Source of the DNA: Bacteroidota bacterium
Lineage (GTDB): Bacteria > Bacteroidota > Bacteroidia > Cytophagales > UBA9547
NCBI GenBank assembly: GCA_004293915.1
Contig: RDZG01000060.1
Location: 1-49,134 of the forward strand
Direction: 5' to 3'
Length of the DNA stretch: 49,134 bases
Shown here: positions 26,524 through 36,700 of the stretch, piece after piece
How positions within the stretch are numbered: the first letter of the stretch is position 1
Layout: each line of letters opens with the position of its first letter
Translations under genes and position numbers: made by a program
The notes under the pieces: model-generated
Seen by the model: the letters and a program-made list of their open reading frames with translations, nothing else
What the model was told of the DNA's origin: nothing
Databases searched by the model: none

Positions 26524-27042
26524 CTACTTACTGCTTAAAGCTACAAGTTCGGATGATACTTTCAAACCATTTTGTTCAATTTTTAATTTATTTATCTGAA
26601 ATTTAGTTTTAAAATCGTCATCTTCGTCTAAAAACATGCTTATAGACGCTCCTTTTTTGATTAATCCCTTTTTTTCTGTTACAATTATAACTGGAGAATC
26701 TTTAAGCAATTCGACCATTTGATTTAATAATGCTGATTTTTCTTCACTAATAAGCAAAAACTGAGATTGCTTTATCTCTTGTAAATTATTTTGAGAAACC
26801 AATTTAATTATAATTTGTTTTCCATTTACTTTTCTGGCATTTGCCATTTTAGTTAGCTCTACAATGTCATTAGGCGAACCAATAACACCAATCACAAATT
26901 GTTGTGAATTCATGTTGGGCCATTCTATATGTTTAGTAAAGTTTAACATATAAAGTGATACTAATTTTTTATCTAATTGTTGGGAAAATATACTAAAATT
27001 AATCCCAAAAATGATTGCTATTAAACAAAATATTTTTTTCAT
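26524..27042 (-). CDS. YfiR family periplasmic protein
   Basis: A 172-aa exported protein of the YfiR family (DUF4154). It has a signal peptide (CLIAIIFGINFSIFSQ) and the family pattern LYMLNFTKHIEWP near the mature N-terminus, then FVIGVIGSP, QFLLISEE, PVIIVTE and the end segment INKLKIEQNGLKVSSELVALS. In Pseudomonas YfiR is a periplasmic repressor of the membrane diguanylate cyclase YfiN. Here it lies 4 bp after a TonB-dependent receptor and 15 bp before a HAMP/GAF sensor, so a similar repressor role on that sensor is a fair inference. Confidence 0.88.
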   Translation of the reverse strand: MKKIFCLIAIIFGINFSIFSQQLDKKLVSLYMLNFTKHIEWPNMNSQQFVIGVIGSPNDIVELTKMANARKVNGKQIIIKLVSQNNLQEIKQSQFLLISEEKSALLNQMVELLKDSPVIIVTEKKGLIKKGASISMFLDEDDDFKTKFQINKLKIEQNGLKVSSELVALSSK

Positions 27043-27046
27043 ATTA

Positions 27047-29143
27047 TTACTTATTTTTGTACGTTAATTGATAAGAAACTTTAAAGACATATTCTCGAGA
27101 AAGTGCTGGCAAAGCACCGTGATCTCCAGTATATGGTTGTAGAAATTGATATTTTTGATTCAAGATATCGTAACACCCAAACCCAAAGTTAAGCCCTTCT
27201 GTATTAAAGGCATTTGAAAAATTTATAAACAAATTAGCTAAAAAAACAGGGCTATATTTCTGAATAAATCTTCCATTTATAGCATCAATATTGCTAGTTG
27301 CATATCTATTCCCAATAAAATTTACAGAAGGAGAAATGGAGATATTTTTAGTGATATTAAATCCCAAATAAATATTTGCCAAATGTTGCGCTAAACCCAA
27401 ATTTACATTATTAACAGCCAAATTGTAGCCATCTATTTTATAATCATCAACTACTTGCTTTCCCAAATTGGTATAAAACGAATAGTTCGCATTAATAAAA
27501 CCCCAATTTGCTTTGGTTTTGAAATCAAATTCAAATCCACGAGAACCAATTTTTTTATTACCATCAGCATCTCCATTTCTATAAAATTCAACTTCATCTG
27601 AGTTTACATAATATAAAATTATGTTTTGAGTAGTTATGTCATATAAATTTAGTGTAAAATAACTCGAACGAGAAATAGGTAACCCAATTTCAAATTCGTA
27701 AATCTCAGAACTTTCTTGTTTTATGTTTGCAGTGCCATTTGTAAGTGTGTCGTAAGATAATGCAATATTTGCAATAGTTGGAGCTCTAAAAGATTGACTA
27801 TATAATGCCTTTAAGTTAAATTTCCAAATTCGACTTACTATTCCAAAGCGAGGACTAAATCTGCCCTCATAGGCAGTATTTTTATCGTATCTTATACCCA
27901 ATGTAGGTGTAAAATATTTATACTTATATAAAAATTGGGCATAACCAGCATAATTAGTAAACGCAGCATTGTTTGATTTTAATGTTCTAAAGCTATAAAC
28001 ATCTGCACTTGCATTATCATGAAAAACTTCTCCACCAGCAATAAAGTTTAATTGTGATGTAAAATCATAAGATGCTGTTAAGCCTGCTCTGTATCGATTG
28101 GAAATCACATCAAAAGCTGGATACTTTTCAGTAGATTCTTGAAAAGGAGAATACCATGGTTTTTGGCTTTTAAAATTCAGTTTTGGAGTAAGAGAAAATT
28201 TATTTCCAAGTTTTAAAACATATTTAACCTCACCATAATAACTTGTAAACGATGCTGAATATGGTTTTGATAATACTGTAGAATAGCCATCTTTGGTACT
28301 CAAATCGAGTTTATCGTATATAAATCTGAGCGACAAACCTTTATAAGAACCAGCGAAATTCAAATACGAAGGATTTAATCGGTTTCCATTATTAGCTAAA
28401 GATGTACTATTTCCACTCAAATCTGTGTAAACACCATCACTTCGAGTTCCCATTCCAACCAAACCATTTATAGAATAATCAAACCCTTTAATTTTTTGTC
28501 CGATTGAAATAGAAGTTACTAATCTGGAAATATCTTTGGATGTAAACCCAGTTGTAGCTTGGGCAGAAACGCCATTGGTTTCTTCTCCATTTTTTGTAAT
28601 TATATTAATAACGCCATAAGCTGCATATCCTCCATATACCGAAGAACCAGGACCTCGAATTACTTCAACTCTTTTTATTTGATGTATTGGATAATTATTT
28701 CCCATTGGAGTAGTCCCATACATGGTTTCATTCATTTCTTGTCCATCAAGTAGAATCAAACATTTGCCTTCGTTCGACCAATTTCCACGAATGCCCAAAC
28801 CTACCGAACCCTGTACATCGACACCAAAATCGAAACCAGGAACCATGCGTAAAACATCAATAATATCGCGAGCACCTGTTTTTTTAATTTCTTCTTCTGT
28901 AATAATTGAAACAATACTTGGCGAACGCCTAACTGATAATGCTTTTTTAGAAGCTACATCTGTATTTTGATTGATTTCTTTTTCCATTTCACTCAATTCA
29001 GCAGTAGATTTTAGTTTGGTAAGTTGTTCTAACGATAAAGAATCTATTTTTAAAGAATCCAAACGACTTTCTTGAGCAAATGTGTTTGTAGCAAAAAGTA
29101 AGAGATTAAAATAAAAAAGTAGTATAAATTTGTAATTATCCAT
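27047..29143 (-). CDS. TonB-dependent outer-membrane receptor
   Basis: A 698-aa outer-membrane receptor. Signal peptide to about residue 24, then the plug domain (about 65-190) with SIVSIITEEEIKKTGARDIID, GLGIRG and IKRVEVIRGPGSSVYG, then a 22-strand-type barrel to the C-terminus. No carboxypeptidase-like N-terminal domain and no SusD neighbour, so not a SusCD polysaccharide system. The barrel shows FSPRFGIVSR and SQSFRAPT, typical of siderophore or vitamin receptors, but the ligand cannot be named. It heads a three-gene operon with YfiR and a HAMP/GAF sensor. Confidence 0.93.
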   Translation of the reverse strand: MDNYKFILLFYFNLLLFATNTFAQESRLDSLKIDSLSLEQLTKLKSTAELSEMEKEINQNTDVASKKALSVRRSPSIVSIITEEEIKKTGARDIIDVLRMVPGFDFGVDVQGSVGLGIRGNWSNEGKCLILLDGQEMNETMYGTTPMGNNYPIHQIKRVEVIRGPGSSVYGGYAAYGVINIITKNGEETNGVSAQATTGFTSKDISRLVTSISIGQKIKGFDYSINGLVGMGTRSDGVYTDLSGNSTSLANNGNRLNPSYLNFAGSYKGLSLRFIYDKLDLSTKDGYSTVLSKPYSASFTSYYGEVKYVLKLGNKFSLTPKLNFKSQKPWYSPFQESTEKYPAFDVISNRYRAGLTASYDFTSQLNFIAGGEVFHDNASADVYSFRTLKSNNAAFTNYAGYAQFLYKYKYFTPTLGIRYDKNTAYEGRFSPRFGIVSRIWKFNLKALYSQSFRAPTIANIALSYDTLTNGTANIKQESSEIYEFEIGLPISRSSYFTLNLYDITTQNIILYYVNSDEVEFYRNGDADGNKKIGSRGFEFDFKTKANWGFINANYSFYTNLGKQVVDDYKIDGYNLAVNNVNLGLAQHLANIYLGFNITKNISISPSVNFIGNRYATSNIDAINGRFIQKYSPVFLANLFINFSNAFNTEGLNFGFGCYDILNQKYQFLQPYTGDHGALPALSREYVFKVSYQLTYKNK

Positions 29144-29229
29144 ATATAATGCGATATTTTATACAACATTACAAACAAAAAAGGATTTTAAAAATAGTTT
29201 TTCGATGTAAAACAAAAAATTATCGACAA

Positions 29230-29266
29230 AAAAAGAGCATTACTTAAATTGTGTAATGCTCTTTTT
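29230..29266 (-). terminator. Terminator of the extracellular nuclease gene
   Basis: Fourteen-base arms at 29230-29243 and 29253-29266 pair perfectly (AAAAAGAGCATTAC / GTAATGCTCTTTTT) around a 9-nt loop, 55 bp after the nuclease stop at 29321. T tracts flank both sides, so it could act in both directions. Confidence 0.8.
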
Positions 29267-29320
29267 ATTTAGTTATGTATTTGTTTTCTACAAATCAACT
29301 TATAATCTAATAACTTATTT

Positions 29321-32300
29321 TTATTCCACCACTAACTTCACGCTTTGCTTACCAACTTTCACTAAATAAATACCACTCGAAAGCTTTGTAGATACTTCTG
29401 TGCTTGCAGATGTTATAGTTTGGGTATAAACTATTGCTCCTTGGGCATTGAATACATACATCGTAGCACCTAATTCTCCATTTTCAATTCTCCATTCTCC
29501 ATTAACTACAGGGTTTGGATAAACACTAAAACTGGTAGATTGGTAGGTTGGTAGGTTGGTAGATGTTAGATTTTGGATTGAACTAAGAACCGTAAAAACA
29601 GTAAAACTTTGAGATATTGAAGTGGCAGCTTCAAAATTTTCGTTTCCTACTTGTATGGCAATAACACTAACCAAACCAGTTCCTGTGAGAGATAAAGTAG
29701 TGTTATTTAAAAATGCCAATCCACTAACTGAATATTCGACTGGTAATCCAGAACTAGCGGTTGCCGAAAGTGTAATGCTGGTTATACCTGGCAAGGTTAT
29801 GTCAGTCAATGTGCCAAATCCCGAAATAGTTTGAGCAGCTTTTGTGATTGTTAATAATCCCAAAACAGTAGTAAGTTCATAATTTGAAAGTTTATTTCCT
29901 GTTACACTTATAGCAATTGGATGAGTACCAACACCCGAAGATCCAGTTGCAGTGCTGGTATAGGTGGCGTTTATTATATCGCCATTTACAACTCCTACAA
30001 TATTTCCAGTGAAGATTGGGTTTGGTTGTCCATACACTCGGTTTGCGTTATTTGCTGAAACAGTAAGATTTGCTTTTGTGATTGTAAATAAGCCCAAAAC
30101 AGTAGTAAGTTCATAATTTGAAAGTTTATTTCCTGTTACACTTATAGCAATTGGATGAGTACCAACACCCGAAGCTCCAGTTGCAGTGCTGGTATAGGTA
30201 GCGTTTATTATATCGCCATTTACAACTCCTATAATATTTCCAGTGAAGATTGGGTTTGGTTGTCCATACACTCGGTTTGTGTTATTTGCTGAAACAGTAA
30301 GATTTGCTTTTGTGATAGTTAGTAATGCAGGAAAAATTGTAAGTTCATAATTTGAAAGATTATTTCCTGTTACACTTATTGCAATTGGATGAGTACCTAT
30401 GTTTGATGAGCCTGTGGCTGTAGTTGTAAGTATAACGTTAATATTGTCGCCTATTTGCAAACCAGCAACAGAATAATTAAAAATTGGGTTTGGTTGTCCA
30501 TATACTTTGCTAGAACTTATGCCAGTAATAGTTAAACCACTAATAGATTGTAAGTTTAAGCCAACAATTAGTGCATCATGATCAGAAGATCTGTAAGGAC
30601 CAGCATCATATACATAGGCAGGTCTTCCAAAATCTGTATTATAGTCTAACACGGTTGGTTCATCGGCATTATTGTGCCATTTGTGAGCGCCAGTAGTTTT
30701 TGCAGCCAATGACGGACTAGCTACTGCATGATCAAGAGAGCCAGCAGCACCATCAAAAACAAAGGAATAAGTGTTATTTACCAATGTTTGTAATCCCATA
30801 GACCTAAATATATCCATTGGGTCTTCTTGCTCGTAGGCGTTAAAATCTCCAACAAGTAAATAGTCAGTTATGTTATTGGCATCAGCCATATTTTTTGCAA
30901 AAACAGTTGTACTAATGGCTTGATTTTTTCTAGTATTATTAAAGAAACCTTGTCCATCATTCATATCTGCATCTAAACCAGATCCAGGAGGATTCCCTGG
31001 ACTTTTTGATTTAAAATGGCTTGAAACTACCATAAAATTTGCATTTGTAGATTTAAGTTTAAAAATTTGAGCAAGTGGAGGTCTGCTGTGAACTGCATCA
31101 GTGCTTGTCATAGAATTTCCTACTAAATCAAGGGTTGCAGGTTTATAAATTAATCCAACCTTGATGGCATCAGTTCCTAATTTTCCACCTACTCCAGGCG
31201 AAGTAACAAAGTTATATGTACCAGCACCCATAGCTGTATTTAATCCAGAAATTAAATCAACAATGGCATGATTAGGTCCTTCTCCATCGTTTTCCATTTC
31301 CATTATACCCAAAACATCGGCATTTAGATTTTGGATAGCAGAAATTATTTTGGCTTTTTGTCTATTAAATTCAACTAGATTTGAAGCACCACGTTGTTCA
31401 GAAGTACCAAAACCTGCATCTGAACCAGTACCATCCCCATTAAAATAATTTAAAACATTAAGAGAACCTATTTTTACATTGCTCATCCCAACACCAGGAA
31501 CACTTGGTCTTGGAGCATAATTTATGGTTGGGGCTATTGTTGGATGAATTCTGTATAATAAATCTTCAAACCTGCTGTTACTGGCGTTTGAAAAATAATC
31601 TACTACTCCTGTAAGAGACAAAACCGTGCTGCCACAACGAATCGTATTCAAAACAGGGTCAAGATATGGCACAATTGATGGATTTTGTAATGTGCTGCCA
31701 TCGTCCATAACTATACATCTGCGTTTGTTTAGATTCAATTGAGCAGTAATTGTAGCGAGATTACTACCTCCAGTTGTAGAATTTCCGTTGGGGTCTGAAT
31801 CGTTCACATCAAATACATTTGTAGGATTAAATAACCTTCCTCCAGATGATAATAGCAGTCTTCCAAATCTTCCTAAAAAAAAGTTTTGTGTAACAGTAAG
31901 TTCTTGTGTAAATGTAACTAACATTCCTTCATATTTTTCAAATTCGGTTTCAGTAAAACCTGGCAATGTTACATTAGTTGGAACTATGTTGTTTCCAGTA
32001 GAAATAATTTGTCTTAATATTGGATTGGTGAGTTGTGTAGCACCATTAAACTCAACTGCATTAGCTGAAAGCATTATTTCATCACCAACATTTACTGCCA
32101 AAGGGCTAGATGCTACAAATACAAAAATGCCATCCGATGTTTGGCTATTCCCATCTCCCATTTTATCTTGGATATAAAAACCACTTAATTGAGTTGAATT
32201 TTGAAAACTGGCAGTAACAACACCAGAAGTAGTGATAACTTGATTAGATAGCAGACTAGTAGCCATTCCACTTCCTTGTATAGTATAAATTGGAGTAATA

Positions 32301-33409
32301 TTTATTGCAGATGGAGGCAAAATACTTGATGTAACTGTATAAACATTTGTACTCAAATTTTGTGCAGTTACAGTATAAAAAACCAAATTATTAAAATTTT
32401 GCACAACATTGAAGGCTGGAGAAACTGTTGCATTACTTGCAATAACACCACTTGCATTTAGCGAATTTATATTGCTTCCATTTGGAAAGGATACAAATAT
32501 ATTATTCCCTGATATGGTGCTTGATGCTTGATTTTGAGCAGTAAAAGAGGTTATGAAATTATCTGCAACATTTACTGGATTGACAAAAGCTGTTACAGTA
32601 TAAATATTGGTAGAAAGGTTTTGTGCAGTTACTGTAAACGTTACAGGAAGTGAATAATCTAAAGAAGAGCTAAAAGCAGGATTCACAGTAACTAAATTTG
32701 AAATTACACCTGTTGCAGTTAAAGGATTAAGGCTTGTTCCGCTCGGAACAGTTACAGTAATAAAATTGCCCGAAATATTTGCATTAGTATTGGCTAAAGT
32801 AAATTCTGTAATAAAATTAGCGGATGAACTGGCAAAGTTTATTATATTAATGTCATCAATTCTGTACCCTCTTGCGTTTCCTTGTCTAGTAAAACGTAAG
32901 GCTAGGTTTGATGATTGTGAAATGGAGCTAGTAACTGTGGCTAGTATCCAAGAATTAAAAACTGGATTTGTAAAATTTAATACATCCCAGCTAGCACCAT
33001 TATCTGTGCTTTGTTCTAAAATCAACCCTAAGCCACCAGTTGTGCTTTCCCAACGTACACCAAAAGTCATAAGTATGTTACTCATAGAAGAAGTGTTAAT
33101 CCCAATAATCGTTACCTGACGATCATTTACAACTCCAGAACCACCAGCAGTTCCAAAAAACAAGTTGCCACTTCCACTTACTCCAGTATATCCTGTAGAT
33201 GCAGAAGAGGTTCTTATGTCAGGATTTGGTGTGCTACCACCATTAGAAGTAGCAATAAATTTGCCATTATTTTGATAACCAGTGTAAGAGTTGGCAGCTG
33301 TAGTACCCGAAGGTGTTCCAAAATTCTCAGAAAATACAACTACTTGAGCAAAAGAAATTGTTCTGAACAAACAAAACGAGAGGAGTAAAAACAATAAATT
33401 TTTAGACAT
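29321..33409 (-). CDS. T9SS-exported extracellular nuclease (ExeM-like) with MBG repeats
   Basis: A 1362-aa secreted protein. A signal peptide (MSKNLLFLLLSFCLFRTISFAQ) and a -7 box at 33443-33436 favour the start at 33409 over the ATG at 33430. A jelly-roll-like domain (about 25-200) and two beta-sandwich repeats (about 205-370, each with TVTAQNLSTN) come first; an OB-fold-like segment follows (about 395-475), then an endonuclease/exonuclease/phosphatase domain (about 643-948) with MEMEND, SSHFKSK, GDFNAYEQ, DHAV and SDHDAL. Three MBG domains (VYGQPNPIF, about 957-1190) and a type A sorting domain (YPNP... to KLVVE) close it. It probably degrades extracellular DNA. Confidence 0.9.
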   Translation of the reverse strand: MSKNLLFLLLSFCLFRTISFAQVVVFSENFGTPSGTTAANSYTGYQNNGKFIATSNGGSTPNPDIRTSSASTGYTGVSGSGNLFFGTAGGSGVVNDRQVTIIGINTSSMSNILMTFGVRWESTTGGLGLILEQSTDNGASWDVLNFTNPVFNSWILATVTSSISQSSNLALRFTRQGNARGYRIDDINIINFASSSANFITEFTLANTNANISGNFITVTVPSGTSLNPLTATGVISNLVTVNPAFSSSLDYSLPVTFTVTAQNLSTNIYTVTAFVNPVNVADNFITSFTAQNQASSTISGNNIFVSFPNGSNINSLNASGVIASNATVSPAFNVVQNFNNLVFYTVTAQNLSTNVYTVTSSILPPSAINITPIYTIQGSGMATSLLSNQVITTSGVVTASFQNSTQLSGFYIQDKMGDGNSQTSDGIFVFVASSPLAVNVGDEIMLSANAVEFNGATQLTNPILRQIISTGNNIVPTNVTLPGFTETEFEKYEGMLVTFTQELTVTQNFFLGRFGRLLLSSGGRLFNPTNVFDVNDSDPNGNSTTGGSNLATITAQLNLNKRRCIVMDDGSTLQNPSIVPYLDPVLNTIRCGSTVLSLTGVVDYFSNASNSRFEDLLYRIHPTIAPTINYAPRPSVPGVGMSNVKIGSLNVLNYFNGDGTGSDAGFGTSEQRGASNLVEFNRQKAKIISAIQNLNADVLGIMEMENDGEGPNHAIVDLISGLNTAMGAGTYNFVTSPGVGGKLGTDAIKVGLIYKPATLDLVGNSMTSTDAVHSRPPLAQIFKLKSTNANFMVVSSHFKSKSPGNPPGSGLDADMNDGQGFFNNTRKNQAISTTVFAKNMADANNITDYLLVGDFNAYEQEDPMDIFRSMGLQTLVNNTYSFVFDGAAGSLDHAVASPSLAAKTTGAHKWHNNADEPTVLDYNTDFGRPAYVYDAGPYRSSDHDALIVGLNLQSISGLTITGISSSKVYGQPNPIFNYSVAGLQIGDNINVILTTTATGSSNIGTHPIAISVTGNNLSNYELTIFPALLTITKANLTVSANNTNRVYGQPNPIFTGNIIGVVNGDIINATYTSTATGASGVGTHPIAISVTGNKLSNYELTTVLGLFTITKANLTVSANNANRVYGQPNPIFTGNIVGVVNGDIINATYTSTATGSSGVGTHPIAISVTGNKLSNYELTTVLGLLTITKAAQTISGFGTLTDITLPGITSITLSATASSGLPVEYSVSGLAFLNNTTLSLTGTGLVSVIAIQVGNENFEAATSISQSFTVFTVLSSIQNLTSTNLPTYQSTSFSVYPNPVVNGEWRIENGELGATMYVFNAQGAIVYTQTITSASTEVSTKLSSGIYLVKVGKQSVKLVVE
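29533..29564. repeat. Degenerate 8-bp tandem repeat before the sorting domain
   Basis: Four head-to-tail 8-bp units YTGGTAGR (29533-29540, 29541-29548, 29549-29556, 29557-29564) lie inside the nuclease gene, just before the T9SS sorting domain. Since 8 is not a multiple of 3, one unit gained or lost shifts the reading frame of the sorting domain. Confidence 0.85.
29841..30542. repeat. Three tandem 234-bp MBG domain repeats
   Basis: Three 234-bp units (29841-30074, 30075-30308, 30309-30542) each encode a 78-aa MBG domain. The first two differ at about 6 of 234 bases by eye, indicating recent duplication; the third is clearly diverged. Copy number is likely to vary by recombination while keeping frame. 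Confidence 0.9.
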
Positions 33410-33435
33410 AGTAATAAGGTTTAAATTCAACTATG

Positions 33436-33443
33436 CAAACCTA
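33436..33443 (-). promoter_or_regulatory. -7 promoter box of the extracellular nuclease gene
   Basis: Reading the minus strand, TAGGTTTG fits TAnnTTTG. Transcription would start near 33429, giving a leader of about 20 nt to the ATG at 33409 and leaving no room for the upstream ATG at 33430. Confidence 0.5.
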
Positions 33444-33590
33444 ATCCTGATATGTTTCTTTAATATTAATGTCCTATTATGAAAATGAAATTAAATTATA
33501 AAGATAAAATTATGAAATAGTAAATTTATTAATTTATACACAAATCACTTTCATAATTAAAGCCTTTTTTGATTGCAATTACAATAGCAG

Positions 33591-33638
33591 AAAAAACGCC
33601 TCCCTACGTAGCAGCTGCTCAATAGGGAGGCGTTTTTT
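33591..33638 (-). terminator. Strong terminator after the giant T9SS gene
   Basis: Fifteen-base arms at 33591-33605 and 33624-33638 (AAAAAACGCCTCCCT / AGGGAGGCGTTTTTT) pair perfectly and include a GC-rich core rare in this DNA. The 18-nt loop holds the palindrome AGCAGCTGCT. It lies 67 bp after the stop at 33705, with A/T tracts that would serve either direction. Confidence 0.88.
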
Positions 33639-33704
33639 AGTTATGAGTTATAAGTTATAAATGTTTTTTGTAGCAACTTATAATTCATATCTCATAATTA
33701 ATTA

Positions 33705-36700
33705 TTATTCCACCACCAATTTTTTACTTGCATTACCCACTTTTATTAAATAAATCCCGCTTGATAGCTTCGTAGATACTTCTGTAGTTGTCGATAAAAT
33801 GGTTTGGGTATAAACTATTGCTCCTTGGGCATTGAATACAAACATTGTAGCACCCAATACTCCATTTTCAATTCTCCATTCTCCACTTGAAGTTGGGTTT
33901 GGATAAATGCTAAAGTTGGTAGATTGGTAGATTGGTAGATTGGTAGAAATAAGTGTTCCATCTACTATTGTTATCGATGTGCTTGTACTTGCCAATTGGT
34001 TAGGGTTTTGAACTTGTATCACTACACTCGTACTCGTTATCACTCCTACTGGCAATTGAACCAATAATACGTTTGTACCTATTGTCGCTACAACGGGTAC
34101 CGATACTCCGTTGATGGTTACATTGGTAGTATTCGTAAACCCTGTGCCATTGATGGTTATCAAAACGGGGCTTGTGATTGTTAGTATATTTCCATTTGTT
34201 GATATGCCCAAAACTGTTGCTGTTGATGTGGCTGTGATTAGGTTTGTTATACTTGCTGCATTGCTGATGCTTGTGCCACACAATCCACTTACCGTTACCG
34301 TATATGAACCTGTGGTTGTGGCAACTATACTTGTTGTGGTTTCGCCTGTGTTCCATAAATAGCTAAGGTTTGTGCCAATGGCTGAAACTGTTAAATTAGC
34401 TGTGCCATTTATCAAACTTTGACTTAAGGGTTGTGCAACTATCGCTGTGGCTTGGTTTAATGTTAAATCTATTGTTGTTGATACCATTCCACATACTCCA
34501 GAAACTGTTACAGCATAATTTCCTGATAGGTTTGTGCCAATACTGCTTGTAGTTGATCCTGTATTCCAAATATAAGCTAGATTTGTGCCATCAGCCGTTA
34601 TAGTAAGTATGTTTGTATTGCCTCCACATAGTGTTTGGTTTGGCGTTTGGCTTAAGATTTGGGTAGAAACTGCATTGGAAACTGCCACTTGATTTGAAAT
34701 AGCTATGCCACATCTTCCTGTTACTGTAACTTGATAATCTGATGCTACGGTGCTGGTGCTAATGCTGGCTGTGGTTTCGTTGGTGTTCCACAAATAACTT
34801 AATATACCTGTTCCTGTAGCGGTTACACCAAGTGTCGCACTTGCATTCGGGCATACAACTTGTGATGTAGGTGCAGATGTGATCGTAGTTAATGGATTAG
34901 CTGTAAATACTGCTGCATTTGAAATTTGTGTACCGCACGTTCCAGAAACAGTTACAGTGTATGAACCAGCCAAATTTGTTGTCATTACATTTGTAGAACT
35001 TAGTCCATTGCTCCATGTATAACTCAAATTATCTCCTGAAGCGTTAATAGCAAACGAAATATTTGAACCTGCACACGAAGTTTGTGAAGTGGGCTGTGTA
35101 GAAATCATCGTACTAGGTATAGTACTCAAACTTACTGGACCAAATACTTCTATGCCACATGATCCCGTTACTGTTACGGTATAATTTCCAGCTATCGTTG
35201 TTTGAATACTTGATGTAGTTTCGTTTGTATTCCAAAGATAAGATATGTTTGTTCCTGTAACCGATGCTACAAAACTTGCTGTTACACCCTCGCACAAATT
35301 CCTTGATGTCGGTTGAGTAATTATAGAATTATTTTCATTTATAGTAAGGCTTGCTTGATTTGAAACTGTTGTGCCACAAGTTCCTGTTACCGTAACATCA
35401 TATATTCCTGCTATGCTCGTTTGCATAGTTTGAGTGTTTTGTCCATTACTCCAAGCATAACTTAATCCTACGCCAAGTGCGTTTGCACTAAAATTCGTTA
35501 AACTTGCTCCGCATATTGTTTGGCTTGATGGTTGGGTGTTTATTGATGTACTCGAAACCACACTTAGTGTTGCTACATCTGAAATTACTTTGCCACAAGT
35601 TCCAGAAACTGTAACTGTGTAGGATCCCGCAATATTAGTATTCATAGTGTTTGTAGCACTTAATCCATTGCTCCAAGTATATGTTAAATTTGAACCCGAA
35701 GCAGAAACACTAAACTGTGCAGGGCTTCCACCACTACAGATACTTGTGCTTTGCGGTTGCGTTTCGATAGTTGGCACAGCAAATTGTACAGTTACAGTTG
35801 CTGTAGTTTTAGAAATATTACCATTTATATCAGTTCCAGTTAATGTAACAGTTTTGATTCCAATATCTGAGCAACTAAAAGAAGTTGGGAAAACCGATAA
35901 ACTTTGAATACCGCAAGCATCTGAGCTTCCATTATTTATTAAAACGGGGGTAATATTTGCAACTCCAGAAGCCGACAAGGTTACTAAAGCGTTTTGTGTT
36001 ACCACCATAGGTGGCGTTGCGTCAACTATGGTTACTGTTGCTAATCCAGCACTTACAGCGTTATCATTGTCTGTAACCAAAAGTGTTACACTATTTGCTC
36101 CCACTTGTCCACACACAAAGTTAGGATTGGTTAAGTTTCTACCGACAATACTACAATCATCCGTAGAGCCATTATCGACATCAGCACCAGAAACGCTAAC
36201 CATCCCATTTCCACCAAGTGTAACTACAATATTTTTAACTGCAACAATAGGGTTTTGATTTATTCTACTTATATTCAAACCTGTGTTTGCCTTACATAAG
36301 TTCGCATCTGTAACTGTAACCAAATGTGTGCCTGTGGCAAGTCCAGTTGCTGTGGCAACAGTGCTGCTGCTTCTGTCCCAAAAGAAAGAGTAAGGAAATG
36401 TGCCTCCCGTTGCTAACATAACAGCTCTACCGTTTGTACCATCACTACATCCTACAACGTTTGTTGAATTAGAAAGACTTAAATTTAATGCTGTTGGTTG
36501 CGTAAGTGTTGCGGTATGTGTTTTTGTACATAAAAAAGCATCCATTACAGTAACAGTATAAGTGCCTATTCCTAATCCAGCAATTGAGTTTGTAATTGGT
36601 CCTGTATTCCAATTATAACTCAAACTACCTAACCCACCGCTAGCTACAACCGTTGCTGTGCCGTTATTTACATTATTACATGATAAATTAGTAGAAGATA

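Noticed and set aside
31788-32177. 129-aa plus-strand open frame inside the nuclease gene
   Set aside because: Antisense shadow of a long, well-supported gene with clear domains; no promoter or ribosome site.
34000-34356. 118-aa minus-strand frame in another phase of the giant gene
   Set aside because: Low-complexity Asn/His-rich translation of repeat DNA; the main frame has recognisable IPT/TIG and Ig-like domains.
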